Shown: positions 1 to 8,355 of the stretch, piece after piece
How the letters are laid out: the number at the start of each line of letters is the position of its first letter
Position numbering within the stretch: position 1 is the first letter of the stretch
Assembly (NCBI GenBank): GCA_964565405.1
Contig: CAZMEW010000002.1
Coordinates: 1-64,000 of the forward strand
DNA: 64,000 bases
DNA from: UBA922 sp964565405
GTDB lineage: Bacteria > Patescibacteriota > Patescibacteriia > Magasanikbacterales > UBA922
Direction of reading: 5' to 3'
Program-made: the position numbers and the translations under genes
Notes under the pieces: generated by a model
Databases searched by the model: none
Seen by the model: only the letters and a program-made list of their open reading frames with translations
Told to the model about the DNA's origin: nothing

Positions 1-1
1 A

Positions 2-2482
2 CCACTAAGTATCATTAAAGCACAAATCCAAGGTATCTTTAGTAAAAACCGTACCAGAGGAGCTTCTACAATTACACAACAATTGGTAAAAAACGCAATT
101 CTTACTGACAAACGATCTTACATACGAAAAATCAAAGAAGCAATTCTCTCCATTCGACTTGAACAAAAATACACTAAAGATCAAATTCTCCAAATCTACT
201 TTAATGAAATTCCCTATGGTTCAACCAACTATGGAGTTCAATCAGCGGCACAAAGTTATTTTGGCAAAGATGTAAAAGATCTGACACTTGCAGAATCAGC
301 GGCGCTTGCGGGACTACCACAATTACCCACCAGATACTTGAATGATTTGGTAGCGTTCAAGAATCGTAGAGACTTAGTATTAGAAGCCATGTATAACGAT
401 GGATACATTACTGAAGAGCAAAAAAATGCAGCAGAAGCAGAGGAATTGGTAATAAAGCCGACCACATACAATATTCAGGCACCCCACTTTGTAATGTATG
501 TGAAAGAAAAACTGGTTGAAAAATACGGTGAGGCGGTGGTTGAGCGTGGTGGGCTCAAAGTTATCACCACACTTGATTGGGACAAGCAAGTTATAGCTGA
601 CAAGGTCATAACCGGAGAAGAAGGAGGAAAAATTCTTGAGGCAGCCGATGCTAATAATGCAGCTCTTGTTGCAATCGACCCAAAAACTGGACAGATTCTT
701 GCGCTTGTTGGATCGCGCGATTATTTTGACACTGAAATCAAAGGAAATTTTGATGTGGCAACCAAAGGTAAACGTCAACCAGGATCTTCATTCAAACCGA
801 TGATTTATACGGCGGCATTTGAGAAAGGATATACACCAGACACAATACTCTATGACGTATTAACTAATTTCAATTCGGGTGGAAGCAAACCGTATATTCC
901 GACCAATTACACACTCAAAGAATACGGCCCATTGACTATGCGACAAGCACTTGCAGGATCACTTAATATTCCAGCGGTTAAAACCCTTTATCTAGTGGGC
1001 GAAAAGAACGGAATTGAGTTTGCCAAACGTATGGGCTACACCACACTTGATAGTCGCGAAGATTGTGGACTTGCACTCGTACTTGGCTGTGGAGAAGTTA
1101 CTTTGCTTGAGCACACCAACGCATACGCAACGCTGGCCAACAATGGTGTATTTAATGAACCGGTGAGCATTTTAAAAGTAGAAGACAATACTGGAAAAGT
1201 ACTCGAGGAATGGAAAAAGGACAAAGGCAGGGAAGCGATAAAACCGGGTCTTGCCGCTACAATCACCAACGTGTTAAGTGATGATTCGGCACGCTCGTAT
1301 ATCTTTGGTAGTGGTGGCGTACTCACGCTCCCAGGACGACCCGTAGCAGCAAAGACTGGTACAACCAATAACTATATCGATGCATGGACAGTAGGATATA
1401 CACCAAGTCTCGCAACAGGTATTTGGACCGGGAATACTGATAATACATCAATGAAATCAGGCTCAAGTGGAAGTATGCTTGCCGCACGACTCTGGAATAT
1501 GTTTATGAAAGAAGCAGTCAAAGGAATGCCAATCGAGCAATTCCCTGCCGCACCTGCAAATACCGCTGAAAAACCAGTACTCCGCGGATCAAATGGTGGA
1601 GCAATCACCGTTAAGGTAAATAAAGTAACAGGTAAACTCGTTTCAAGTTCTACACCGCCTGATCTGATTGAGGAACGAACCTATATCCAACCACACGAAA
1701 TTTTACAATATGTGAACAAAAACGATCCTCGTGGTCCGAATCCAGAAAACCCTGCCGCTGATCCTCAGTACGAAGCATGGGAGAAAGGAATTCAGGAATG
1801 GATCGTAAGAAAACAAACTGCCGAGCCAGAATGGATCCCAAATTTTGGAGAACCACCAACCGAGTACGATGATGCGTATTCACTTGAGCTCATTCCAACG
1901 CTTGAGGTCATGTCACCGACACCAAATACCGTGTTAACCTCTCGTTTAATTACAACAAATATCTCAGTTTCTGCACCACGCGGTGTATCTGAGGTATCAT
2001 ACGAAGTAGATGGAATTCATGTGGGAACTGAATATTCACTCCCTTTTAACCTTTCATATACAGGAGAAACTCTTGAGCCGGGCAATCACACACTAACGAT
2101 TTCTGTAACTGATGATATTGGTAATCGAGTGGAAAAAAATATTCCATTCTCACTTGAGGTAGCACCACTTTCTCCTGGAGTTCGTTTTAATGAGCGTTCG
2201 TATACTACTCCCAAAAATAATTTCCCACTCGGCTTACTTCTTTCATATCGAAGACTTGAAGAAATGAAAAAAATTTCAATTTCCGTACGCCCAGCAGGTG
2301 GTGGTGATAAACAACCAATTACCACAATCACGGATTTTGCAAACGCAACATACTTCAATAACATGTTGTCGGTCGTCTGGTCAACCGCCCCCAATACCGG
2401 AAATTATCTTTTGACCGCTGAAGTTGAATTAACCAATGGCAATAGTAATGTAAGCGATCAAATACCAATCGAAATCAAATGA
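2..2482 (+). CDS. Class A penicillin-binding protein (PBP1A-like), 5' truncated by window edge
   Basis: Bifunctional peptidoglycan synthase, polymerising glycan strands and cross-linking stem peptides outside the membrane. The frame is open from base 2, so the start lies upstream of the window. The GT51 motif GASTITQQLVKN is at about 57-95. The transpeptidase motifs follow in order: SSFK (785-796), SLN (959-967) and KTGT (about 1352-1363). A linker leads to a C-terminal beta-sandwich, Ig-like region from about 1890 to the end, a common extra module in this family. The gene ends in TGA and is followed by a bidirectional terminator shared with dnaN. The missing N-terminal membrane anchor should lie just upstream. 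Confidence 0.93.
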   Translation, partial: PLSIIKAQIQGIFSKNRTRGASTITQQLVKNAILTDKRSYIRKIKEAILSIRLEQKYTKDQILQIYFNEIPYGSTNYGVQSAAQSYFGKDVKDLTLAESAALAGLPQLPTRYLNDLVAFKNRRDLVLEAMYNDGYITEEQKNAAEAEELVIKPTTYNIQAPHFVMYVKEKLVEKYGEAVVERGGLKVITTLDWDKQVIADKVITGEEGGKILEAADANNAALVAIDPKTGQILALVGSRDYFDTEIKGNFDVATKGKRQPGSSFKPMIYTAAFEKGYTPDTILYDVLTNFNSGGSKPYIPTNYTLKEYGPLTMRQALAGSLNIPAVKTLYLVGEKNGIEFAKRMGYTTLDSREDCGLALVLGCGEVTLLEHTNAYATLANNGVFNEPVSILKVEDNTGKVLEEWKKDKGREAIKPGLAATITNVLSDDSARSYIFGSGGVLTLPGRPVAAKTGTTNNYIDAWTVGYTPSLATGIWTGNTDNTSMKSGSSGSMLAARLWNMFMKEAVKGMPIEQFPAAPANTAEKPVLRGSNGGAITVKVNKVTGKLVSSSTPPDLIEERTYIQPHEILQYVNKNDPRGPNPENPAADPQYEAWEKGIQEWIVRKQTAEPEWIPNFGEPPTEYDDAYSLELIPTLEVMSPTPNTVLTSRLITTNISVSAPRGVSEVSYEVDGIHVGTEYSLPFNLSYTGETLEPGNHTLTISVTDDIGNRVEKNIPFSLEVAPLSPGVRFNERSYTTPKNNFPLGLLLSYRRLEEMKKISISVRPAGGGDKQPITTITDFANATYFNNMLSVVWSTAPNTGNYLLTAEVELTNGNSNVSDQIPIEIK

Positions 2483-2490
2483 TATAAATT

Positions 2491-2516
2491 AAAACTCCCC
2501 TATGTAGGGGAGTTTT
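2491..2516. terminator. Bidirectional rho-independent terminator
   Basis: Perfect 10-bp stem AAAACTCCCC / GGGGAGTTTT with a short loop. It lies between the converging PBP gene (+) and dnaN (-). The A/T tracts on both sides allow it to work in both directions. Confidence 0.85.
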
Positions 2517-2535
2517 AATTTCCTAATTCTTTTTC

Positions 2536-3663
2536 TTATTGTCGAATAGGCATGACAATATACTGAAATGTCTCATCTCCCGGCACCACAATAAGACATG
2601 GGGCATCAGACGAATTTACTCGCATTTCAGCTTCTTCCGCCACTATTTGTTGTAATCCATCCAATACATACCGATAATTCAATAGTACATTCACTACCTC
2701 CCCCTCAACTTCAGTTTCAATGAGTGAGGTATGGGCACCGGTCTGTGCACTAGTGGATGAAATACCGACTTGTTTTTTTGTAGGATCAATCGCAAATGAT
2801 ATTGCGTTCACTCCTGCAGTTGAAAACAAACTTGCCGCTTTTATTTTATTACTTAGCTCACCTACCGGTAGAGTGGTCTTTGTTTTATACGTGGTAGGAA
2901 TAATCTGTGTATAATCAGGATATCTTCCTTCAATCAGTCGACTGACCATTTCAAACATATCATATCTGATGGCGATCTGGTTTCCACTCACGGTTACTCG
3001 AATATGTTCTTCTCCTTCATGTTGACGACCGAATTGTATCAACCGTGCAATTTCGTAGGCTACTCGTCCAGGTACAATACACGTCACTTCCGTGTCTTCA
3101 CCTTGTGATATTGGTACCCGTACCTCTGACAATCTATATGAATCAGTTGCTGCCATTAGAAGACCTGGGTAGCGTTCACTTTTGAACCTACAAAATACAC
3201 CTGAAAATTCAGGTCGTATTTCATTCTTTGCGCACGCAATTACCACTTTTCCTATCGCTTCGCGAAATGCATTCGCATTGATCAGGTAGGTATGACCTTC
3301 TTCTATTCCCGGTATGACCGGATATTCCTCTGCAGGAAAGCCCTTTATTTTAGTCTCAGAGCCCGATGAATGGATAACTAGCTCATTCCCTTCAAGTGAC
3401 AGTTCTACCGTGTCATGTGTAAGCAATCTGACGTATTCAGTGAGTGTTCGAGCAGGAACAGTAAAGGAGCCTGGTTCTTCTACTTTTGCGCGTATATGTG
3501 TTTTGACTGAAACTTCGAGGTTCGTTGCACTGATCTCTACACCTGATTCATGTGCTCGTATAAGAATATTTTGTAATATTGGTAAATTAGCATGCTTGCC
3601 TGCAAATGAACTTGCTATATCCAAACTATATAATAGATTTTCACGTGTGGATGTTAGTTTCAT
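2536..3663 (-). CDS. dnaN: DNA polymerase III beta sliding clamp
   Basis: Processivity ring that tethers the replicative polymerase. The 375-aa length is normal for three repeated clamp domains. The N-terminal KLTSTRENLLYSLD and the C-terminal YIVMPIRQ are typical family ends, and the middle contains the usual KGFPAEEYP and PGRVAYEIARL-type segments. It lies downstream of dnaA on the same strand with a 246-bp gap, the classic dnaA-dnaN order. The gap holds DnaA-box-like sites, so this gene probably sits on one side of the origin. No strong Shine-Dalgarno is visible before the ATG. Confidence 0.96.
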   Translation of the reverse strand: MKLTSTRENLLYSLDIASSFAGKHANLPILQNILIRAHESGVEISATNLEVSVKTHIRAKVEEPGSFTVPARTLTEYVRLLTHDTVELSLEGNELVIHSSGSETKIKGFPAEEYPVIPGIEEGHTYLINANAFREAIGKVVIACAKNEIRPEFSGVFCRFKSERYPGLLMAATDSYRLSEVRVPISQGEDTEVTCIVPGRVAYEIARLIQFGRQHEGEEHIRVTVSGNQIAIRYDMFEMVSRLIEGRYPDYTQIIPTTYKTKTTLPVGELSNKIKAASLFSTAGVNAISFAIDPTKKQVGISSTSAQTGAHTSLIETEVEGEVVNVLLNYRYVLDGLQQIVAEEAEMRVNSSDAPCLIVVPGDETFQYIVMPIRQ

Positions 3664-3930
3664 ATTTCTTTCTCTTTATATATATTTATATAGTAGATAA
3701 TAATAGAGGCTGTGAATAGTGTTGATAATTGATTTTTTTGGCTTAGTTGAGATGTTTTATTTGTTTTACATTGGGGATAAAACTGGTATAAGAAATGAAT
3801 AGAAGGTGGGTGATATTTTGTGATATGCAATCATGTGTGGAAAACTTTTTTTATTGCACCGTTTATTCACTTTGATATATCCAGTTTTACGCTGAGTTAT
3901 GCACAGAAATTAGATTTTATTTGTGTATAA
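3664..3930. other. Candidate origin region, part 1 (dnaA-dnaN spacer with DnaA boxes)
   Basis: AT-rich spacer with three 9-mers close to the DnaA box TTATCCACA: TTTTCCACA on the minus strand at 3836-3844, TTATGCACA at 3897-3905, and TTATACACA on the minus strand at 3922-3930 (inside the dnaA 3' end). A very AT-rich stretch at about 3675-3705 could be an unwinding element. Base composition skew was not computed. Confidence 0.55.
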
Positions 3931-5298
3931 CCGTTGCTTAATTAATTCCATATCTTGCTTAAGCTTAAGGTCGTTATCTACTTCTTCAACAATTTTTGAA
4001 TGAGCGTGCATAGCTGTAGTATGATCGCGACCGCCGAGTTCTTCTCCAATGCTAGGATAAGAGAGTTTAAGCTCTTCTCTCATGAGATACATGATGATCT
4101 GGCGAGGAAAAGCAAAACGCTTTTCCCTACTTTTTCCCACTATATCCTCCATTTTAATATCATAAAATTTGATCACTTCTTCAATAAGGTCTTTAGGGGT
4201 CAGTGATCGACGCATATTTTGTTCCTGGAAGCTTGATAGGATATGTCGAATAGATTCTTCGGTCGGTGGAGTGTTTTTGAGTTCATGGAAAGCTATAATC
4301 TTATTCAGAGCACCTTCGAGTTCACGTATATTACTCTGTACATTAATCGCAATAAGATTTTGTATATCTGGAGAAATTGGAAACTGGCGCTCAGCTGCCT
4401 TCTTTTGAATAATAGCCATTCGAGTCTCAAGATCGGGTGCGGAAATATCAGCAATCATTCCCCATTCAAAACGGCTTCGAAGACGATCTTCGAGAGCGGG
4501 GATAGCTTTAGGTGGTCGGTCGCTCGTCATAACCACCTGCTTTCCCTGCTGATGAAGTTCATTGAATGTGTGAAAAAACTCTTCTTGGGTTTGCTCCTTA
4601 CCACCGATAAATTGGATATCGTCGATCAAGAGTAAATCCACGTTTCGGTAACGATCCTTGAATTCTTTTGCACGACCTTCTTTAACAGAAGAAACGAATT
4701 CATTGGTAAACTTTTCAGAACTTACGTAGAGGATTTTAACATTAGGGTTATTGGCAAGCATGGTGTGACCAATGGCTTGAATAAGGTGGGTTTTACCCAG
4801 TCCCACACCTCCGTAGATAAATAAGGGGTTATACGCATCTCCTGGACGAGAAGCAACTGCTTGGGCAGCCGCATGTGCAAGTTCATTACCCTTCCCCACA
4901 ACAAAAGTATCAAACGCGTATTTAGGATTAAGGCCAAATTGTTGGACCAACAGTGCTTTTTTGGGAAGTGGTGTAAGAGGAGAGTGAAAAGAAGGAGTTT
5001 TGGGGGGCTCACTCGAGAGAGGTGTTACTTCTTGTTCTTTGATATTTCGAACATTATCAACTAAATAATCGATCTTCTTGATAGGTTTTCCCGTAACTCG
5101 CTCAAGTATTTTTACAATCGTAGTGTGATATTTTTTTTCAAGCCAACTTTTGGTAAATGCATTGGGGACACACACGACTACATTACCGTTATCATATTGA
5201 GAAATCCCGGTATTTTTGAACCAGGTCGTAAAGTTTGCTTTCGAAAGGGTTAGTTCGAATTCAGCTAGCACTGCTTGCCAGATCTCGTAGTTAGTCAT
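3910..5298 (-). CDS. dnaA: Chromosomal replication initiator DnaA
   Basis: AAA+ initiator that binds DnaA boxes and opens the origin. All parts are visible in 462 aa: domain I at the N-terminus, a short linker, the Walker A motif GGVGLGKTH near residue 163, the Walker B segment LLLIDDIQFIGGK near residue 225, and the domain IV signature GGRDHTTAMHAHSKI near residue 430. It is divergent from rpmH, the usual bacterial arrangement, but a GC-rich foreign-looking gene lies between them. DnaA-box-like sites lie on both sides, so autoregulation is likely. Confidence 0.97.
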   Translation of the reverse strand: MTNYEIWQAVLAEFELTLSKANFTTWFKNTGISQYDNGNVVVCVPNAFTKSWLEKKYHTTIVKILERVTGKPIKKIDYLVDNVRNIKEQEVTPLSSEPPKTPSFHSPLTPLPKKALLVQQFGLNPKYAFDTFVVGKGNELAHAAAQAVASRPGDAYNPLFIYGGVGLGKTHLIQAIGHTMLANNPNVKILYVSSEKFTNEFVSSVKEGRAKEFKDRYRNVDLLLIDDIQFIGGKEQTQEEFFHTFNELHQQGKQVVMTSDRPPKAIPALEDRLRSRFEWGMIADISAPDLETRMAIIQKKAAERQFPISPDIQNLIAINVQSNIRELEGALNKIIAFHELKNTPPTEESIRHILSSFQEQNMRRSLTPKDLIEEVIKFYDIKMEDIVGKSREKRFAFPRQIIMYLMREELKLSYPSIGEELGGRDHTTAMHAHSKIVEEVDNDLKLKQDMELIKQRLYTNKI

Positions 5299-5460
5299 AC
5301 AGGTAATTTATGAAGTGAATTGTAACATAGTTCATAGGCACGAGATATCGTGGTAGGTATGAAAAAAGTGTATAGAGTGTGGATTACTTGTGGATGGTGT
5401 GGATAATCTATAGAATTTGAAGCATACGTGAAAACAAAACAATTGACAATATGTGATTTT
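5299..5460. other. Candidate origin region, part 2 (upstream of dnaA)
   Basis: Holds a perfect DnaA box TTATCCACA on the minus strand at 5398-5406. Two degenerate neighbours are TAATCCACA at 5378-5386 and CCATCCACA at 5389-5397, both also on the minus strand. The three boxes lie within 30 bp. Together with the cluster at the other end of dnaA this makes a two-part origin plausible. Confidence 0.6.
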
Positions 5461-5473
5461 TCGTGTTTACTAT
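5443..5473 (+). promoter_or_regulatory. Promoter of the GC-rich gene at 5538
   Basis: TTGACA at 5443-5448 and TACTAT at 5468-5473, spacing 19. The leader then has a GACGC / GCGTC hairpin around 5495-5510 and an AGGAG ribosome site just before the start codon. Confidence 0.5.
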
Positions 5474-5537
5474 CACGCGTCTCTGGCAGCTGACGCGGAA
5501 GCGTCGTCACACGAATTCCACATGTAGGAGAGCGCAG

Positions 5538-5831
5538 ATGCAGAGCGAGATGAAGGTCTTCAACGGCAATCCCTCGTCCCACGGACGAGCGCGTCTCAAG
5601 GGGGTGGCCAAAGTCACCTGCGAGCAGATCAAGCGTCGGGGTGCAAGAACACAGCACATCCTCAAGATGGAGAGCGACTCCCGTGAGTATGTCGCTGTCC
5701 TCACTCTCGAGGGCAAGGGCTTCGACACCACGCGGCAGTACCTGATCCCGCCGCAGGGCAAGGTGGAGCTCCCGCTGGCGGAGCACCAGACGGTCACGCG
5801 CGTCTACGGACGCCACCAGATCCTGCAGTAG
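5538..5831 (+). CDS. GC-rich orphan protein of unknown function (cassette 1)
   Basis: I do not recognise this 97-aa basic protein. The ATG at 5538 is chosen because AGGAG lies 7 nt upstream; the in-frame codons before it are non-coding leader. No membrane segment or signal peptide is visible. The mid part (EYVAVLTLEGKGFDTTRQY) looks like a small beta-rich fold. By hand count 82 of 97 codons end in G or C, against 14 of 58 in the neighbouring rpmH, so codon use is strikingly foreign to the locus. It has its own promoter and is followed by two stem-loops (5835-5849 and 5864-5925). It separates dnaA from rpmH, which are usually adjacent. Confidence 0.75.
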   Translation: MQSEMKVFNGNPSSHGRARLKGVAKVTCEQIKRRGARTQHILKMESDSREYVAVLTLEGKGFDTTRQYLIPPQGKVELPLAEHQTVTRVYGRHQILQ

Positions 5832-5834
5832 ACA

Positions 5835-5925
5835 CCTCTCCTAGAGAGGCGTCATCGCACAGCGAGGTCCCCGTGCCAACAATTCATCGTCAATCAGACG
5901 AAGGAACTTGCGGGCACGGGACCTC
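5835..5925 (+). terminator. Two 3' stem-loops after cassette 1
   Basis: The first stem is CCTCTC / GAGAGG (5835-5849). The second pairs GAGGTCCCCGTGCC (5864-5877) with GGGCACGGGACCTC (5912-5925) around a 34-nt loop, with one bulge. No clean U-tract follows, so the role may be RNA stabilisation as much as termination. Confidence 0.5.
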
Positions 5926-5953
5926 GAAATTGAATAAAATAAAAGGTTTTTCC

Positions 5954-5982
5954 TTGACAAAAAGAGAAAATTGGTATATACT
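5954..5982 (+). promoter_or_regulatory. rpmH promoter
   Basis: TTGACA at 5954-5959, 17-bp spacer, TATACT at 5977-5982. Near-perfect housekeeping sigma-factor promoter. Confidence 0.85.
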
Positions 5983-6019
5983 ATAATTTATAAGTTAGTA
6001 TCTTTAAGGAGAATTTTGT

Positions 6020-6196
6020 ATGCCATTGCGAAAATATCAACCAAAAAAACGAAAACGAGCAAAAACTCATGGTTTTTTGAAAAAAATGAAAACAAAAAAT
6101 GGCCGTGACGTACTCAAGCGTCGTCGTGCCAAAGGACGAAAGAAGCTGACTGTAAGCAGTGAACGAAAAGGTAAGCGAACTAGAAAAACTCGATAA
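6020..6196 (+). CDS. rpmH: 50S ribosomal protein L34
   Basis: Small, very basic protein of 58 aa. The N-terminus MPLRKYQPKKRKRAKTHGFL matches the L34 family pattern, and GRDVLKRRRAKGRKKLT is the conserved core. It is longer than the usual 44-46 aa because of a basic tail (SSERKGKRTRKTR). AAGGAG precedes the ATG. Its position upstream of rnpA and divergent from dnaA is canonical. Confidence 0.93.
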   Translation: MPLRKYQPKKRKRAKTHGFLKKMKTKNGRDVLKRRRAKGRKKLTVSSERKGKRTRKTR

Positions 6197-6207
6197 AAAT
6201 TACATAT

Positions 6208-6235
6208 AACCCCGCCCTTTGTCATGAGCGGGGTT
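6208..6235 (+). terminator. rpmH terminator
   Basis: Stem AACCCCGC / GCGGGGTT at 6208-6235 followed by a T-rich stretch. The -35 element of the next promoter overlaps its loop and 3' arm. Confidence 0.7.
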
Positions 6236-6247
6236 ATTGTTTATACT
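6219..6247 (+). promoter_or_regulatory. Promoter for the rnpA leader
   Basis: TTGTCA at 6219-6224, 17-bp spacer, TATACT at 6242-6247. Transcription would start about 120 nt before rnpA. Confidence 0.6.
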
Positions 6248-6253
6248 ATGGAA

Positions 6254-6372
6254 GGTGTGTTGTGAGGAGGAACACGCTTATAATTATAGGGGGCTGGTGT
6301 TTTCCACATCAGCCCCCAACAGCACTACTTCTCATCTCGTCCTCAGCCAAAAGGTGAGAAAATTCCAGACTT
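6254..6372 (+). ncRNA. Structured rnpA leader or small RNA
   Basis: Contains a strong hairpin GGGGGCTG / CAGCCCCC (6289-6317) enclosed by a second pairing TGAGGA (6263-6268) with TCCTCA (6340-6345). It lies between the promoter at 6219 and the rnpA start, so it is probably the 5' leader of rnpA. I could not match it to a known RNA family; it lacks the SRP RNA tetraloop signature. Confidence 0.45.
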
Positions 6373-6750
6373 ATGTTGTCACAGGAATATCGATTAAAGA
6401 AGATGAAAGATTTTGAAATCCTATTTGCAGAGGGCAGATTTGTGACAGGGAAATTACTTAATGCAAAAATTTGGAAAATCGAACCAGAAAAATATCCTAA
6501 GCGCGGGTATAATACCCATGATCTAAAAATTGGTTTTGTAGCAAGTGTGAAGCATGAAAAAAAGGCTGTAGGAAGAAATCGAGTTAAGCGTCAGATGAGA
6601 GAGGTAGTCCGACTACTGGTAAAAGAAAATAAAATAAAATCTGGGTATTTTATCGGATTTCTCTCCACACCAAAGGTTTTTGGTACAGAATATGCGGAAA
6701 TCGCTAGCGATATAGAATTAATTCTCAAAAAAGCCCGAGTACTGGTATAA
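6373..6750 (+). CDS. rnpA: Ribonuclease P protein component
   Basis: Protein subunit of RNase P, which matures tRNA 5' ends. The 125-aa sequence has the diagnostic basic motif GRNRVKRQMREVVR around residues 68-81 and begins with the usual LSQEYRLKKMKDFE. It follows rpmH and precedes yidD by 30 nt, a standard operon order. The start is the ATG at 6373. Confidence 0.93.
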   Translation: MLSQEYRLKKMKDFEILFAEGRFVTGKLLNAKIWKIEPEKYPKRGYNTHDLKIGFVASVKHEKKAVGRNRVKRQMREVVRLLVKENKIKSGYFIGFLSTPKVFGTEYAEIASDIELILKKARVLV

Positions 6751-6780
6751 GAGTATATTTTATCTCAAATAAGCAAAAAT

Positions 6781-7041
6781 ATGCGATTAATTCGTGGCAT
6801 CATTGGTATTCCTAAAAACATACTTTTGCTACTTATTAGAGTATACCAGCGGACATTTTCACCTGATCATGGGCCAATGAAGGCTAAGTTCCCGTATGGA
6901 TATTGCAAATTTACTCCTAGTTGTAGTGAATATGGGTATCAAGCAATACGGAAATATGGCGTGATTCGAGGAGTACCAAAGACTGTTTGGAGAATAGTAA
7001 GATGCAATCCCTGGTCAAAAGGTGGGGTAGATAACCCCTAA
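6781..7041 (+). CDS. yidD: Membrane protein insertion efficiency factor YidD
   Basis: 86-aa protein of the YidD (haemolytic domain) family that aids YidC-dependent membrane insertion. The signatures YQRTFSPDHGP, CKFTPSCSEYGYQAIRKYG and RCNPWSKGGVDNP are complete. Lies directly after rnpA in the conserved cluster. No yidC follows here: the next gene is ychF on the other strand, and a terminator closes the operon. Confidence 0.95.
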   Translation: MRLIRGIIGIPKNILLLLIRVYQRTFSPDHGPMKAKFPYGYCKFTPSCSEYGYQAIRKYGVIRGVPKTVWRIVRCNPWSKGGVDNP

Positions 7042-7045
7042 ATAA

Positions 7046-7070
7046 AAAATCCGCTGTTGAGCGGATTTTT
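7046..7070 (+). terminator. rpmH-rnpA-yidD operon terminator
   Basis: AAAATCCGC / GCGGATTTTT hairpin followed by Ts at 7046-7070. Confidence 0.8.
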
Positions 7071-7144
7071 AGTCTACTTAGTATAAATGGGGGTCTTTCT
7101 GCTTTTAACTCACATGACCATTTTCACAAAAATGATATAGAAAA

Positions 7145-8218
7145 TTATGCAATGTGGAAATAACATACATCACCATCTTTCACTTCGTAATCTTTACCCA
7201 CAAGCTGCATCTTCCCTTTTTCTTTTACCCCAGACCAGCCACCAAGTTCAACAAAGTCGGTGACACTAGCAATCTCAGCTTTGATATACCCTTTCACAAA
7301 ATCAGTATGAATGACGCCTGCAGCCTCTGGACCCAATGTTCCCCTTGTCACAGTCCATGCCCGAGTTTCTTGCTCACCAGAAGTAAAGTACGTAATCAGA
7401 TTCAGTAATTTGTATCCAGCAACAATCAGCCGATCAAGCCCGGTTTCTTTCATACCCAAATCGTCCATGAACATTTTCGCATCTTCGGAATTGAGTTCGG
7501 CAATTTCTGCCTCAATCTTTGCGCTGATTTCAACATATGGAGCACTCCCCAAAATTTTGGAAAAATCCTTTTTACCAAGGAAGGTCTCTTCCACATTTAC
7601 GACATACATCATCGGCTTCATTGTGAGTAAGTGTAGATCACGAACAATCAGTTTTTCTTCTTCATTAAACTCCAATTCACGTGTTGCTTTACCAGCCTCA
7701 AGCTGCGCGTTCAATCTTTCAAGTACTGAAATCTCAAGCTCTTTTCCTTTTGCTGCAGCGCCCTTCGCATCACGTTTTGTTTTATCAAGTCGTTTTGAAA
7801 CTGTTGCCAAATCAGCCAGTGCAAGTTCAAGATTGATCACATCAGCATCATCTTTCGGATCAACTTTGCCTGCCACATGAATAATATTTCCATCTTCAAA
7901 TGCGCGCACTACCTGTACGATCGCATCAGCTTCACGAATATGAGTCAAAAATTTATTTCCCAGCCCCTCTCCTTCAGAAGCTCCTTTGACAATTCCTGCA
8001 ATATCCACAAACTGAATCGCAGTTGGAATAATTTTTCCTGATTTTGAGGTAGTTGCAAGTGGAGCGAGGCGACTATCAGGTACTTCAACAACGCCAATAT
8101 TGGGCTCAATTGTGCAAAAAGGATAATTCGCTGCTTCTGCCTGCTTACTTTTCGTAAGTGCATTGAATAGTGTAGATTTTCCCACATTAGGGAGTCCGAC
8201 AATTCCGATCGATAACAT
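7145..8218 (-). CDS. ychF: Redox-regulated ribosome-binding ATPase YchF/Ola1
   Basis: Obg-family P-loop ATPase associated with the ribosome. The 357 aa show the G1 motif GLPNVGKST at residues 7-15, the switch segment VDIAGIVKGASEGEGLG, the YchF-specific VNVEE segment in place of a GTPase NKxD, and a C-terminal TGS-like domain (TSGEQETRAW...FVKGYIKAE). Normal length. Single gene, start ATG at 8218. Confidence 0.95.
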   Translation of the reverse strand: MLSIGIVGLPNVGKSTLFNALTKSKQAEAANYPFCTIEPNIGVVEVPDSRLAPLATTSKSGKIIPTAIQFVDIAGIVKGASEGEGLGNKFLTHIREADAIVQVVRAFEDGNIIHVAGKVDPKDDADVINLELALADLATVSKRLDKTKRDAKGAAAKGKELEISVLERLNAQLEAGKATRELEFNEEEKLIVRDLHLLTMKPMMYVVNVEETFLGKKDFSKILGSAPYVEISAKIEAEIAELNSEDAKMFMDDLGMKETGLDRLIVAGYKLLNLITYFTSGEQETRAWTVTRGTLGPEAAGVIHTDFVKGYIKAEIASVTDFVELGGWSGVKEKGKMQLVGKDYEVKDGDVCYFHIA

Positions 8219-8320
8219 AATAAGTGTTTAGATTCAGATTGCTCGAGTCTAGCAGAAGAACTATAAAAAATCAACCGATAAAATAAAAAAGAAAGATTAG
8301 ATATCTTCCGTGTTGTGGCA

Positions 8321-8355
8321 TCCTAGGACCTCTTGCGAATGCGAGAAGTCCTAGG
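8321..8355 (-). terminator. Stem-loop at the end of the SPFH gene
   Basis: CCTAGGACCTCTTGC pairs with GCGAGAAGTCCTAGG, two mismatches, around a GAAT loop. It overlaps the stop codon of the 8351-9007 gene and is a 3' stem-loop of the kind seen after the other GC-rich genes. Confidence 0.55.

Noticed and set aside
4243..4635. Plus-strand open frames inside dnaA, ychF, pilB and similar genes
   Set aside because: They are antisense shadows of strongly supported genes with no ribosome sites or family matches.
5861..5928. Integron attC-type recombination sites at the 3' hairpins of the GC-rich genes
   Set aside because: The stem-loops differ in sequence and lack the conserved R'/R'' boxes. The genes are scattered rather than arrayed, and no integron integrase is present in the window.
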